A stretch of 64,000 bases of DNA. It comes from Pseudomonas sp. PA15(2017). GTDB lineage: Bacteria > Pseudomonadota > Gammaproteobacteria > Pseudomonadales > Pseudomonadaceae. The stretch is taken from positions 124,001 through 188,000 of the forward strand of contig NZ_MSXV01000002.1 of the NCBI RefSeq assembly GCF_001945395.1, read 5' to 3'. The position numbers were made by a program, and so were the translations under genes. This document shows positions 1-9,020 of this stretch, piece after piece; the first letter of the stretch is position 1, and each line of letters opens with the position of its first letter. The notes under the pieces were generated by a model. That model did not search any database. It saw only the letters and a program-made list of their open reading frames with translations, and was not told where the DNA came from.

Positions 1-421
1 ACGCCTGCATGGCGCCGAACAGATTGGGCCAGGCATCGCTGTTCTCGGCACCGGCCGGCAGCATCGAGCCGGTCAGTACCACTGGTACCGGCAGGCCCAG
101 CAGCAGGAAGCTCAGGGCCGCAGCGCTGTAGGCCAGGGTGTCGGTGCCGTGCAGCACCAGCACGCCGTCGCAGCCGTCCTGCTCGACGCCCTGGCGGATC
201 GCCGCGACCATCGCCAGCCAGTTGGCCTGGGTCATGTTGGCGCTGTCGATCAGCGGCAGCAGCTCGCGAAATACCCACGTCGGCACCTGTTCGCGCTGCT
301 CGATTTGCTGCGCGCGCAGGCGTGCCTCGAAGCCGGAGGCGGGGGCCAGGCCGCTGGCGCTGGCCTGCATGCCAATGGTGCCGCCGGTATACAGCACGAG
401 GAGTTTTTGTACGGCAGGCAT
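1..421 (-). CDS. L-asparaginase, cytoplasmic type (3' part beyond window)
   Basis: Hydrolyses asparagine to aspartate and ammonia. The first 140 residues are present; the rest lies left of the window. The N-terminal catalytic-threonine motif TGGTIGM is at about residues 12-18 and the second-threonine motif HGTDT at about 92-96; both are hallmarks of the asparaginase/glutaminase family. There is no signal peptide, so a cytoplasmic enzyme is expected, unlike the periplasmic AnsB type. The start is the ATG preceded by an AAGGA ribosome site and the family's usual N-terminal spacing. It lies downstream of an AGCS amino acid symporter on the same strand, and aspartase is encoded 5 kb away, so the context is asparagine to aspartate to fumarate catabolism. 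Confidence 0.9.
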   Translation of the reverse strand, partial: MPAVQKLLVLYTGGTIGMQASASGLAPASGFEARLRAQQIEQREQVPTWVFRELLPLIDSANMTQANWLAMVAAIRQGVEQDGCDGVLVLHGTDTLAYSAAALSFLLLGLPVPVVLTGSMLPAGAENSDAWPNLFGAMQA

Positions 422-555
422 GCCTTTTTCCTTATTGAAAGAATGGGTATGGAAAGGGGCAGGATACATCCGATCGCCACTCGAGAAAGACCTGGGAGGC
501 AATCTCCAGGCCAAGCCGATCCCGGCTCGCTCGTCGTCGAGAGAGGGCATCGGCA

Positions 556-582
556 GGAAAGGGAAAGCCGCCTGAGGGCGGC
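556..582 (-). terminator. probable terminator of the AGCS symporter gene
   Basis: Reading the minus strand, GCCGCC, loop CTCA and GGCGGC form a perfect 6-bp stem followed by TTTCCCTTTCC. It lies 46 bases past the symporter stop codon. The T run is interrupted, so strength is uncertain. Confidence 0.5.
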
Positions 583-584
583 AG

Positions 585-615
585 GATCGGATGGCGCGCG
601 GCGCGCCATCCGATC
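585..615. repeat. perfect 15-bp inverted repeat
   Basis: The arm at 585-599 is the exact reverse complement of 601-615, with one central base. It lies directly between the symporter stop codon and the 6-bp terminator stem, so the two may form a composite termination structure. The flank has no T run of its own. Confidence 0.6.
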
Positions 616-627
616 AGGCAGTGCGAC

Positions 628-2076
628 TCAGCGCTGAGTCGACAGCAGTTCCGGTGCGCTCTGCGGTTGAGCGTCAGCGACTGGCTTGGCGGCCGGCCAG
701 GAGGCGCGATCCAGGTCCAGGTCAGCGAACTTGGAACCGTCGAACACCGGCTGGTCGATACCGGCCTTGCGCTGCTGGTCGTAGTCCTTCATGACGCGCA
801 GGCCCACTTTGATCAGCATGGCCAGGGCGGTCAGGTTGACGAACGCCAGGCAGGTCATGGTGATGTCGGCGAAGGCGAACACGGTGCCCAGGTTCTGCAT
901 CGAACCCCAGCAGATCAGCGCCAGCACCAGGCCACGGTAGCCAAGCAGGGCAACCTTGCTGCGACCGACCAGGAACTGCAGGGCGTTCTCGCCGAGGTAG
1001 TAGTTGTAGAGGATGCAGGTGAACACGAACAGGCTCAGCGCGACGCTGATGAAGGTGCGGCCCCAGTCACCGACCACTGCAGCCAGGGAGTTCTGGGTCA
1101 GGACGATGCCGTCACCTTCGAAGCCCGGGGTGTAGAAGCCCGACAGCAGGATCAGCAGCGCGGTACAGGTGCAGATCACGAAGGTGTCGAGGAACACGCT
1201 GAACGCCTGAACCACGCCTTGCGCAGCCGGGTGCTTGACCGAGGCCACGGCAGCCACGTTCGGGGCGCTGCCCAGACCGGCTTCGTTGGCGAACACGCCG
1301 CGCTTCACACCCATGACGATGGCGCTGCCCAGCAGGCCGGCGAAGGCCGGCTCGAGGCCGAAGGCGCTCTTGACGATGACGGCCAGCATGGCCGGTACGT
1401 GCTCGATCTGGATGGCGATGACGTAGAGGGTCACGGCGATGTAGATCAGGGTCTTGATCGGAACCAGCAGGTCCGAGACCGAGGCGATGCGCTTGATGCC
1501 GCCGATGAACACCAGGCCCAGCAGCACGGCCAGGGCGATGCCGCTGTACTGAACCGGGATGTCGAAGGCGTTCTGCAGCGAGTGGGTCACGGTGTACGAC
1601 TGCAGGCCGTTGAAGGCGAACCCGTAAGTGACCAGCAGCAGTACCGCGAAGGTCATCGCCATCCAGCGCAGCTGCAGACCGTGCTGAATGTAGTAGGCCG
1701 GGCCGCCACGGTACAGGCCGTCGCCGTCGCTGCGCTTGTAGACCTGAGCCAGGGTACATTCGAAAAAGCTGCTGGACATGCCGACCAGTGCGGTTACCCA
1801 CATCCAGAACACGGCGCCCGGGCCGCCGAGGGTCACGGCGATGCCGACACCGGCGATGTTACCCGCGCCGACGCGGCCGGCGAGGCTGAGCATCAGGGCC
1901 TGGAACGAGCTGAGCTGGCCGCCGCTACTGCGCAGCGATTCCTTGAATACGCTGAACATGTGGACGAAATGGCGGAACTGGACGAAACGCGAACGCAGGG
2001 TGAAATAGCTACCCAGGCCCACGATAAGCACGATCAACACTTTCCCGGAAAGGAAGTCGTTCAATACTTCGAGCAT
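628..2076 (-). CDS. sodium:alanine/glycine symporter, AGCS family
   Basis: A 482-residue inner-membrane carrier that takes up a small neutral amino acid with Na+ (alanine or glycine in known members; the substrate here is inferred only). The family signature is clear: GGPGAVFWMWVTALVGM at about residues 84-100, followed by an FFE acidic motif, and about ten hydrophobic segments. Length agrees with the family. The start codon follows a GAGG site in the divergent intergenic region. An XRE regulator is transcribed divergently and an asparaginase lies downstream on the same strand, so this may serve amino acid catabolism. The asparagine/aspartate setting leaves open a different substrate such as asparagine. 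Confidence 0.88.
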   Translation of the reverse strand: MLEVLNDFLSGKVLIVLIVGLGSYFTLRSRFVQFRHFVHMFSVFKESLRSSGGQLSSFQALMLSLAGRVGAGNIAGVGIAVTLGGPGAVFWMWVTALVGMSSSFFECTLAQVYKRSDGDGLYRGGPAYYIQHGLQLRWMAMTFAVLLLVTYGFAFNGLQSYTVTHSLQNAFDIPVQYSGIALAVLLGLVFIGGIKRIASVSDLLVPIKTLIYIAVTLYVIAIQIEHVPAMLAVIVKSAFGLEPAFAGLLGSAIVMGVKRGVFANEAGLGSAPNVAAVASVKHPAAQGVVQAFSVFLDTFVICTCTALLILLSGFYTPGFEGDGIVLTQNSLAAVVGDWGRTFISVALSLFVFTCILYNYYLGENALQFLVGRSKVALLGYRGLVLALICWGSMQNLGTVFAFADITMTCLAFVNLTALAMLIKVGLRVMKDYDQQRKAGIDQPVFDGSKFADLDLDRASWPAAKPVADAQPQSAPELLSTQR

Positions 2077-2105
2077 GATGAGAATCCTCGATTCTTATTG
2101 TGATT

Positions 2106-2119
2106 GTTCGCAGGCGAAC
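2106..2119. promoter_or_regulatory. inverted repeat GTTCGC-AG-GCGAAC in the divergent region
   Basis: Perfect 6-bp arms with a 2-base centre lie 30 bases upstream of the AGCS start codon, between the symporter and the XRE regulator. This is a candidate operator or a leader hairpin; the sequence alone does not decide. Confidence 0.35.
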
Positions 2120-2190
2120 GCTGACGCGAGATGCGGTGGCTGATTTTTGAGCAAGGTGGCCCCGGGAACAATTTCGCGGGTCGATCCTAG

Positions 2191-2221
2191 GTGACGCGAC
2201 CTGATGCTATAATCACGTCAC
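2191..2221 (+). promoter_or_regulatory. promoter of the XRE regulator with flanking dyad
   Basis: A consensus TATAAT is at 2208-2213. It is bracketed by GTGACG (2191-2196) and its reverse complement CGTCAC (2216-2221). A transcription start near 2220 would rule out the upstream in-frame start and supports ATG 2242. The -35 is not evident. The dyad around the -10 suggests autorepression, which is inference. Confidence 0.5.
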
Positions 2222-2241
2222 TCGCATCATCTGAGCCCACC

Positions 2242-3054
2242 ATGTCCAGTCACCTCGGTGAGAATCTGCGGCTGCTGTGCAGCCACTACCGATCCATTGC
2301 GGAGGTGTGCCGCAAGGTCGGCATCAACCGCGCCCAGTTCAACAAGTACCTTTGTGGAGAGAGCCAGCCGACGGCCTATAACCTCAAGCGAATTGGGGAT
2401 TTCTTCGGCGTCGAGGGGTATGAACTGGGTTTGCCCGGTGAGCAGTTCGCACGCCTGATCGGCGCCCGTGGCACGCAGATCGGCGCACCGGCTGAGCGAG
2501 ATCCGTTACACGCATTGTTACAGCCGCTGCGTGAAAGCTCCGGTGACTTGTCGCGTTACTGCGGTTACTACTTCGAATACGCCAACTGCATGTCGGTGCC
2601 AGGCACCATCCTGCTGTCGCTGGTGCACATGCGCGAGGAGGGTGGCAACTTCCTGTTCGAGCGTCAGGAGCGTCAGGTGACGTCCACTGGCGGGCTGGCC
2701 GAGGACTCGGCGCGCTGCCGCTACCTGGGCGCCGCCTTCCAATTGCAGGACCGGTTGTTTCTCATCGATTACGAGTCGCTGACCGTCAACGAGATGAGCC
2801 AGACCATCCTGATCCCCAGCTTCAAGAGCCGCGTCACCCGCCTCAATGGTTTGAAGACCGGCGTGTCCAGCGGCGACCGTCGTACGCCGGCGTGCACCCG
2901 CGTGGTGTGGGAATTCCTGGGTACCGAGATCAATCGCATCAGCACCTACCGCCAGGTGATGCTCTACCAGCCGGACGATCCGCGCATCGACGAAGACATT
3001 CGCCAGCGCCTGGCCCAGGCGCCGGTGCGCGATGGGTTGTTCGAGGTGGAGTGA
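2242..3054 (+). CDS. XRE-family transcriptional regulator
   Basis: A 270-residue protein with an N-terminal helix-turn-helix of the XRE/Cro type at about residues 8-60 (the stretch VCRKVGINRAQFNKYLCG is the turn and recognition helix). The rest, about 200 residues, is an uncharacterised probable sensor domain. An in-frame start 51 bases upstream exists, but a TATAAT box at 2208-2213 lies inside that extension, so ATG 2242 is chosen. It is divergent from the AGCS symporter and is a natural candidate for its regulator. The ligand is unknown. Confidence 0.8.
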   Translation: MSSHLGENLRLLCSHYRSIAEVCRKVGINRAQFNKYLCGESQPTAYNLKRIGDFFGVEGYELGLPGEQFARLIGARGTQIGAPAERDPLHALLQPLRESSGDLSRYCGYYFEYANCMSVPGTILLSLVHMREEGGNFLFERQERQVTSTGGLAEDSARCRYLGAAFQLQDRLFLIDYESLTVNEMSQTILIPSFKSRVTRLNGLKTGVSSGDRRTPACTRVVWEFLGTEINRISTYRQVMLYQPDDPRIDEDIRQRLAQAPVRDGLFEVE

Positions 3055-3114
3055 AGGGTATGGCGAAGTGTCGAGCGGCTGCTTCGAGGGGCGTTAGCAG
3101 CCGTTCGCCGATCC

Positions 3115-3184
3115 ACTGTGGGAGCGCGCCATGCGCGCGAAAAATCGCGGGCATGGACTGGGCGTCCCCGCCCGCTCCCACAGT
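3115..3184. repeat. REP doublet (inverted pair)
   Basis: ACTGTGGGAGCG on the left and its inverse CGCTCCCACAGT on the right bracket a GC-rich core. This is the Pseudomonas REP type also found at 29874, 49602, 49665, 50231 and 50281. About 65 bases starting near 3098 are nearly identical to the copy near 29855. It sits in the 183-bp gap between the convergent XRE and solute-binding genes. Confidence 0.8.
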
Positions 3185-3237
3185 ACGTAGCCGATGACCT
3201 TTGCCTTATCTGTAAAGACGTGCACGGGCAGTCGTGA

Positions 3238-4002
3238 TCAGCACAACTCCGGATGCTTGCTGCAAGTGCCGTAGCCTTCGCTCTTCATCTGGTCCAGCGC
3301 CTGTTGCAGGCGGGTGACCACTTCGTCCGGGGTTTCCAGGTTGAGCGCCAGGTACATGTCCGAGCGGTCGATGATCAGTACCGTGCGCAGCCCGCTCACG
3401 CCAGCCTGGTTGGCGTGGTAGCGCCACACCGGGTCGGTGGTGGCCCAGAGGTCGATCTTGCCGCCGGTGAGCTTGGCGATGTTCTCCTGGTCGCGCAGCG
3501 CATTGGTCGGCTGCAGGCCGGCGCGCTCCAGGGCCTGGCTGACCGCGCCGTCCTTGTAGCTGCCGATACGGTACTGGCGCGCCTGGTCGAGGTTCGCCAG
3601 GTTGGCGATCTTGGCGTCGGCCGCCACCAGCACGCCTTCGACCTTGGCGATCGGGCCGACCCATTTGAACAGGGGGCGGCGCGCCTCGCTCATGGAGGTG
3701 GAAAACAGGCCGTAGTTGGCGTTGGCCAGGGTGTCGTCATACACACGGCTCCACGGGAAGCGCAGGGTCATGGTGTAGCCGATGCCGGCGCGCTTGAACA
3801 TCTCGCGCACGATGGTGGTGCTGACGCCGTTGATGTTGGCGTCACGCGCGAAGTTCTTGTTCTGCTCGGCCATGTTGAAGGGCGGGAAGTTTTCGGTCTG
3901 CAAGACCACCTTGTAGTCTGGTGGCAGCGTCGCCTGGGCGGGCAGGGCGAAGAGGCTGGATACGGCAAGCAGGCCGGCAAACCATGCGGCGTTGACTCTC
4001 AT
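3238..4002 (-). CDS. periplasmic solute-binding protein, amino acid-type (SBP_bac_3), paralogue 1
   Basis: A 254-residue secreted protein with a signal peptide ending near residue 24 (ALPAQA), then a type II periplasmic binding-protein fold beginning VVLQTENFPPFNM. Length fits the SBP_bac_3 family, whose members bind amino acids or other small polar solutes. The C-terminus GTCSKHPELC ends in cysteine, with a second cysteine seven residues before, so a terminal disulfide is likely. No permease or ATPase gene is adjacent. It is one of two tandem copies, each with its own promoter, so it may act as a sensor partner or feed a transporter encoded elsewhere. The ligand is unknown. Confidence 0.82.
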   Translation of the reverse strand: MRVNAAWFAGLLAVSSLFALPAQATLPPDYKVVLQTENFPPFNMAEQNKNFARDANINGVSTTIVREMFKRAGIGYTMTLRFPWSRVYDDTLANANYGLFSTSMSEARRPLFKWVGPIAKVEGVLVAADAKIANLANLDQARQYRIGSYKDGAVSQALERAGLQPTNALRDQENIAKLTGGKIDLWATTDPVWRYHANQAGVSGLRTVLIIDRSDMYLALNLETPDEVVTRLQQALDQMKSEGYGTCSKHPELC

Positions 4003-4030
4003 TGGAACGACTCCTTGTTAGGCCGCAGCC

Positions 4031-4059
4031 CTTTTAGCGTGCCGCCGTGCAAACGGCAA
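4031..4059 (-). promoter_or_regulatory. putative sigma-70 promoter of SBP paralogue 1
   Basis: On the minus strand TTGCCG (-35) and TAAAAG (-10) are separated by exactly 17 bases. The same hexamers and spacing occur upstream of the paralogue at 4970-4998, while the spacers have diverged, which supports function. Confidence 0.55.
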
Positions 4060-4170
4060 CGAGTCGTTACCAGCAGAGCCCCAGACTGTGAACCGGTCAG
4101 GGGCTTTCAACGGACAGGGGCGCTCGCCGTCGTAACGCAGAGCGTCAGGCGAGCCGTCGAGGTGCCGCGA

Positions 4171-4938
4171 TCAGCACAGCTCCGGGTGCTTGTTGCAGGT
4201 GCCGTAGCCCTCGGTCTTCATCTGGTCCAGCGCCTGCTGCAGGCGCGAGACGACTTCGTCCGGCGTGTCGAGGTTGAGCGCCAGGTAGAGGTCGGCGCGG
4301 TCGAAGGTCAGCACGTTGCGCAGGCCGGTGACGCCCGCCTGGCGTGCCTGGTAGCGCCAGACCGGATCGGTGGTGCCCCACAGGTCGATCTTGCCGCCGG
4401 TGAGTTTGGCGATGTTTTCCTGGTCACGCAGTGCGTTGTTCGGCTCCAGCCCGGCCTTTTCCAGAGCCTGGGCTGCGGCGCTGTCCTTGTAGCTGCCAAT
4501 GCGGTACTGGCGCGCCTGTTCGAGGCTGGTCAGGTTGGGGATGTTGGAGCCGGGGGCGGCGAGCAGCACGCGCTCGACCTTGGCGATCGGGCCGACCCAC
4601 TTGAACAGCGGGCGACGCGCCTCGTTCATCGAGGTGGAGAACAGGCCGTGGTTGGCGTTGGCCAGGGTGGCGTCGTAGACCCGGCTCCACGGGAAGCGCA
4701 GGGTCAGGGTGTAGTCGATGCCGGCGCGTTTGAACATTTCGCGCACGATGGTGGTGCTGACGCCCTGGATGTTGGCATCGCGGGCGAAGTTCTTGTCGTT
4801 GTCCGCCATGTTGAACGGCGGAAAGTTTTCCGTTTGTAACACGACCTGGTAGCCGGCCGGCAATTCGGCCTGGGCGGGGAGTGCGACGGCACCTGAAAGG
4901 GACAGCAGGCACAGCAGCCACGCGGTTTTGACGGTCAT
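4171..4938 (-). CDS. periplasmic solute-binding protein, amino acid-type (SBP_bac_3), paralogue 2
   Basis: A 255-residue tandem duplicate of the neighbouring binding protein, about four-fifths identical by eye over the mature region. It shares the ENFPPFNM start, the TLRFPWSRVYD segment and the C-terminal GTC/KHPELC cysteine pair. Start ATG 4938 is chosen over a longer in-frame start because it follows GAGAAG at good distance, gives a proper signal peptide (cleavage near ALPAQA), and the promoter elements at 4970-4998 overlap the longer version. Differences cluster in surface stretches (the AADAKIANL versus AAPGSNIPNL region). This allows altered ligand preference, which is inference. No permease is adjacent. 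Confidence 0.82.
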   Translation of the reverse strand: MTVKTAWLLCLLSLSGAVALPAQAELPAGYQVVLQTENFPPFNMADNDKNFARDANIQGVSTTIVREMFKRAGIDYTLTLRFPWSRVYDATLANANHGLFSTSMNEARRPLFKWVGPIAKVERVLLAAPGSNIPNLTSLEQARQYRIGSYKDSAAAQALEKAGLEPNNALRDQENIAKLTGGKIDLWGTTDPVWRYQARQAGVTGLRNVLTFDRADLYLALNLDTPDEVVSRLQQALDQMKTEGYGTCNKHPELC

Positions 4939-4969
4939 GGGGCGACTTCTCTTTATTAGGACTGCCGCC

Positions 4970-4998
4970 CTTTTAGCCTGCGCGCGGGCAAACGGCAA
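4970..4998 (-). promoter_or_regulatory. putative sigma-70 promoter of SBP paralogue 2
   Basis: Minus strand TTGCCG, 17-base spacer, TAAAAG: the same hexamers and spacing as at the neighbouring paralogue. It lies 32 bases upstream of the start codon. Confidence 0.55.
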
Positions 4999-5008
4999 TC
5001 GGTCCTTG

Positions 5009-5050
5009 AATAAAGCGAAGCCCCGTACCGCTGAACGGTACGGGGCTTCG
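5009..5050 (-). terminator. rho-independent terminator of aspA
   Basis: A perfect 15-bp stem (5016-5030 with 5036-5050, loop CTGAA on the plus strand) is followed on the minus strand by TTTATTC. It lies 14 bases past the aspA stop codon. Confidence 0.85.
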
Positions 5051-5063
5051 GGTCTGGCAACGC

Positions 5064-6521
<1,458 letters not shown>

Positions 6522-6698
6522 GATGTCTCGATTCTCTTGGTAAGGCGGAAGATACCGCGATGGGCCAAAGAATAAGGCTTTCGGGTGGTGAGCGACCAAT
6601 GCTGTTGTTTGCTGGGGTATGCGTAATCGGCATAATGCGGTCGTGACCAATTCTTTGCACCAAACGTGTGCATTGTGCTGCGCGAGTCGAGGACGCCC

Positions 6699-7610
6699 AT
6701 GAACCTGGAAACCAAATGGCTGGAAGACTTCGTCACCCTGGCCGCCACCCGCAGCTTTTCCGCCGCGGCGCAAAAGCGCTTTGTGACCCAGCCAGCCTTC
6801 AGCCGGCGCATCCAGAGCCTGGAGGCGGCGCTTGGCCTGACCCTGGTCAACCGCTCACGTACGCCGATCGAGCTGACCGAGTCTGGCCAGCTGTTCCTGC
6901 TCACCGCGCGCAGCATGGTCGAACAGCTCGGCGAGGTGGTGCGCCACCTGCATCATCTGGAAGGGCAACAGGGCGAGGCGCTGCAGATCGCCGCGGCCCA
7001 CTCCCTGGTGTTCGGTTTCTTCCCGGAGTGGATCGCCCGCCTGCGTCGTGACGGCTTGCCGCTGACCACCCGACTGGTGGCAACCAACGTCGGCGAGGCG
7101 GTGCACTCGCTGCGTGAAGGCACCTGCGACCTGATCCTCGCCTACCACGATCAGGACGCCGCCGTGCAACTGGCCCCCGATCTCTTCCCGTCGCTGCCCC
7201 TGGGCGTCAGCGAGATGCTGCCGGTGTGCGCCGTGGACGAGCAGGGCGCACCGCTGTTCGACCTGGACGCCGGGCAGAGCGTGCCGCTGCTGGCCTACAG
7301 CGCCGGCACCTACCTGGGCCGGTCGGTGAACCTGCTGTTGCGTCAGCGCGCCCTGCGTTCCACCACCGTGCATGAAACGGCCATGGCCGACAGCCTCAAG
7401 GCCATGGCCCTGCAAGGCCTGGGCGTGGCCTGGGTACCACGCCTGTCGATGAACGCCGAACTGGCGCGTGGCGAACTGGTGGTGTGCGGCAAGGAGCATT
7501 GGCACATCCCGCTGGAGATTCGCCTGTACCGCTGGAGCATGTCGCGCAAGGCGGCGGTGCGGCTGTTGTGGCGCAAGCTCGAAGGCGGCGTGGGGCGCGA
7601 CGAAAGCTAG
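6699..7610 (+). CDS. LysR-family regulator, HypT-like
   Basis: A 303-residue LysR regulator with an N-terminal winged helix-turn-helix (about residues 5-62, containing FVTQPAFSRRIQSLE) and a C-terminal effector domain. The opening NLETKWLEDFVTL and the IAAAHSL motif are strongly reminiscent of HypT/YjiE, the hypochlorite-responsive LysR protein of E. coli. Start ATG 6699 follows a GAGGA site. It is divergent from aspA, and the 177-bp shared region presumably carries both promoters, so regulation of aspA is possible. Whether it senses an oxidant or a metabolite cannot be read from sequence. Confidence 0.87.
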   Translation: MNLETKWLEDFVTLAATRSFSAAAQKRFVTQPAFSRRIQSLEAALGLTLVNRSRTPIELTESGQLFLLTARSMVEQLGEVVRHLHHLEGQQGEALQIAAAHSLVFGFFPEWIARLRRDGLPLTTRLVATNVGEAVHSLREGTCDLILAYHDQDAAVQLAPDLFPSLPLGVSEMLPVCAVDEQGAPLFDLDAGQSVPLLAYSAGTYLGRSVNLLLRQRALRSTTVHETAMADSLKAMALQGLGVAWVPRLSMNAELARGELVVCGKEHWHIPLEIRLYRWSMSRKAAVRLLWRKLEGGVGRDES

Positions 7611-7697
7611 AGCGGCGGGATCAACCCTCTATTGTTCCCACAGTGCCTGGATACACAATCGTGATTCGACGAGCCGCGCCACCGCTCGGCTTACGTC

Positions 7698-9020
7698 TCA
7701 CCCCAGCCCGTACTTCTTCACCTTGTCGAACAGCGTGGTCTTGGCCATGCCGAGGGCCTGGGCGGCCTGGCTGAGGTTACCGGCGTGCTGTTCGAGGGCG
7801 TCGACCAGCAGGTTGCGTTCGAACGCTTCCACGGCTTCGGCGAAGGTGGCGGCATTGCCTTCGTTGGCACCGCTCTTCTTGAAAGCCGGCAGGCCGAGGG
7901 CGAAGCGTTCGGCGACGTTGCGCAGTTCGCGCACGTTACCGGGCCAGTCGTGGGCCAACAGGGCCGCCAGGGTGTGACGATCCAGCTCCGGGGCGGCGCG
8001 GTCGAAGCGCAGGGCCGAGAGCTGCAGGAAGTGCTCGAACAGCAGGGCAATGTCCTCGCGACGCTCGCGCAACGGCGGCAGCTCGAGGGTCACCACGTTG
8101 AGGCGGTAATACAGGTCGCTGCGAAACTGCCCGCTTTTGCCGGCCTCGTCGAGGTCGGCCTTGGTGGCGGCGATCACCCGGCAATCCACGGCAACCGGCT
8201 GATTCGAGCCCAGACGCTCCAGGCTGTGCTCCTGCAGCACGCGTAGCAGCTTGATCTGCAGGTTGAGCGGCATGCTTTCGATTTCGTCGAGAAACAGGCT
8301 GCCGCCGTTGGCGTGCTCGATCTTGCCGATGCGTCGCTTGCCGGCGCCAGTGAAGGCGTGGGCTTCGTGGCCGAAGATTTCGCTCTCGAACAGGTTCTCC
8401 GGCAAGCCGCCGCAGTTCAGCGCCACGAAGGCCTTGTTCTGCCGCCGACTGAAGTCGTGCAGGCAGCGCGCGACCAGCTCCTTGCCGGTGCCGGTTTCGC
8501 CTTCGATCAGCACGTTGGCCGAGGTGTCGGCGACGTTGGCGATCAGTTCGCGCAACTGCTGCATGGCCGGCGAACGGCCGATCAGGCGATGTTCCAGGGC
8601 CTGCTTGCCGGCCAGCTGGCGGCGCAGCGACGACACCTCGCGGGCCAGGCTGCGCTGCTCCAGCGCACGGCGGGCGACGTCGACCAGGCGCTCTGGCGAG
8701 AAGGGTTTTTCCATGAAGTCATAGGCGCCATCGCGCATGGCGCCGACCGCCATGCCGATGTCGCCGTGGCCGGTGATCAGCACCACGGGTAGGCTGGGAT
8801 CGCGGCGCTTGAGTTCGCCGAGCAGTTGCAGGCCGTCCATACCGGGCAGGCGAATATCGCTGATGACGATGCCGGCGAAGTCCGCGTCGATGCGCTGCAG
8901 GGCCTCTTCGGCACTGCCCACGCCTTCGCAGGGAATGTCCTCCAGCGCCAGGGCCTGTTGGCAGCCGAGCAGTACGTGGGGGTCGTCCTCGACGATCAGC
9001 ACGGTGAGGTCATCATTCAT
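7698..9020 (-). CDS. aauR: sigma-54-dependent response regulator AauR (DctD-like)
   Basis: A 440-residue NtrC-class activator: receiver domain about 1-120 with phospho-acceptor aspartate in VISDIRLPGMDG, AAA+ domain about 145-370 with Walker A GETGTGKE and Walker B GGSLFLDE, and a Fis-type helix-turn-helix at the C-terminus. The sigma-54 loop reads HAFTGA rather than GAFTGA. It overlaps its kinase gene by 8 bp and follows the aatJQMP importer operon. This is the arrangement of the AauS-AauR system that controls acidic amino acid uptake in P. putida, hence the name. A TTCGG-N4-CCGAA site and a -24/-12 promoter lie upstream of aatJ. DctD of a C4-dicarboxylate system is the alternative but less fitting label. 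Confidence 0.85.
   Translation of the reverse strand: MNDDLTVLIVEDDPHVLLGCQQALALEDIPCEGVGSAEEALQRIDADFAGIVISDIRLPGMDGLQLLGELKRRDPSLPVVLITGHGDIGMAVGAMRDGAYDFMEKPFSPERLVDVARRALEQRSLAREVSSLRRQLAGKQALEHRLIGRSPAMQQLRELIANVADTSANVLIEGETGTGKELVARCLHDFSRRQNKAFVALNCGGLPENLFESEIFGHEAHAFTGAGKRRIGKIEHANGGSLFLDEIESMPLNLQIKLLRVLQEHSLERLGSNQPVAVDCRVIAATKADLDEAGKSGQFRSDLYYRLNVVTLELPPLRERREDIALLFEHFLQLSALRFDRAAPELDRHTLAALLAHDWPGNVRELRNVAERFALGLPAFKKSGANEGNAATFAEAVEAFERNLLVDALEQHAGNLSQAAQALGMAKTTLFDKVKKYGLG

Noticed and set aside
667..2103. Long antisense frame opposite the AGCS symporter (and similar ones opposite aspA, aat genes and the RND pump)
   Set aside because: Composition is biased to His, Gln, Asp and Val as expected of reverse-strand reading of GC-rich genes; no ribosome sites or domains.
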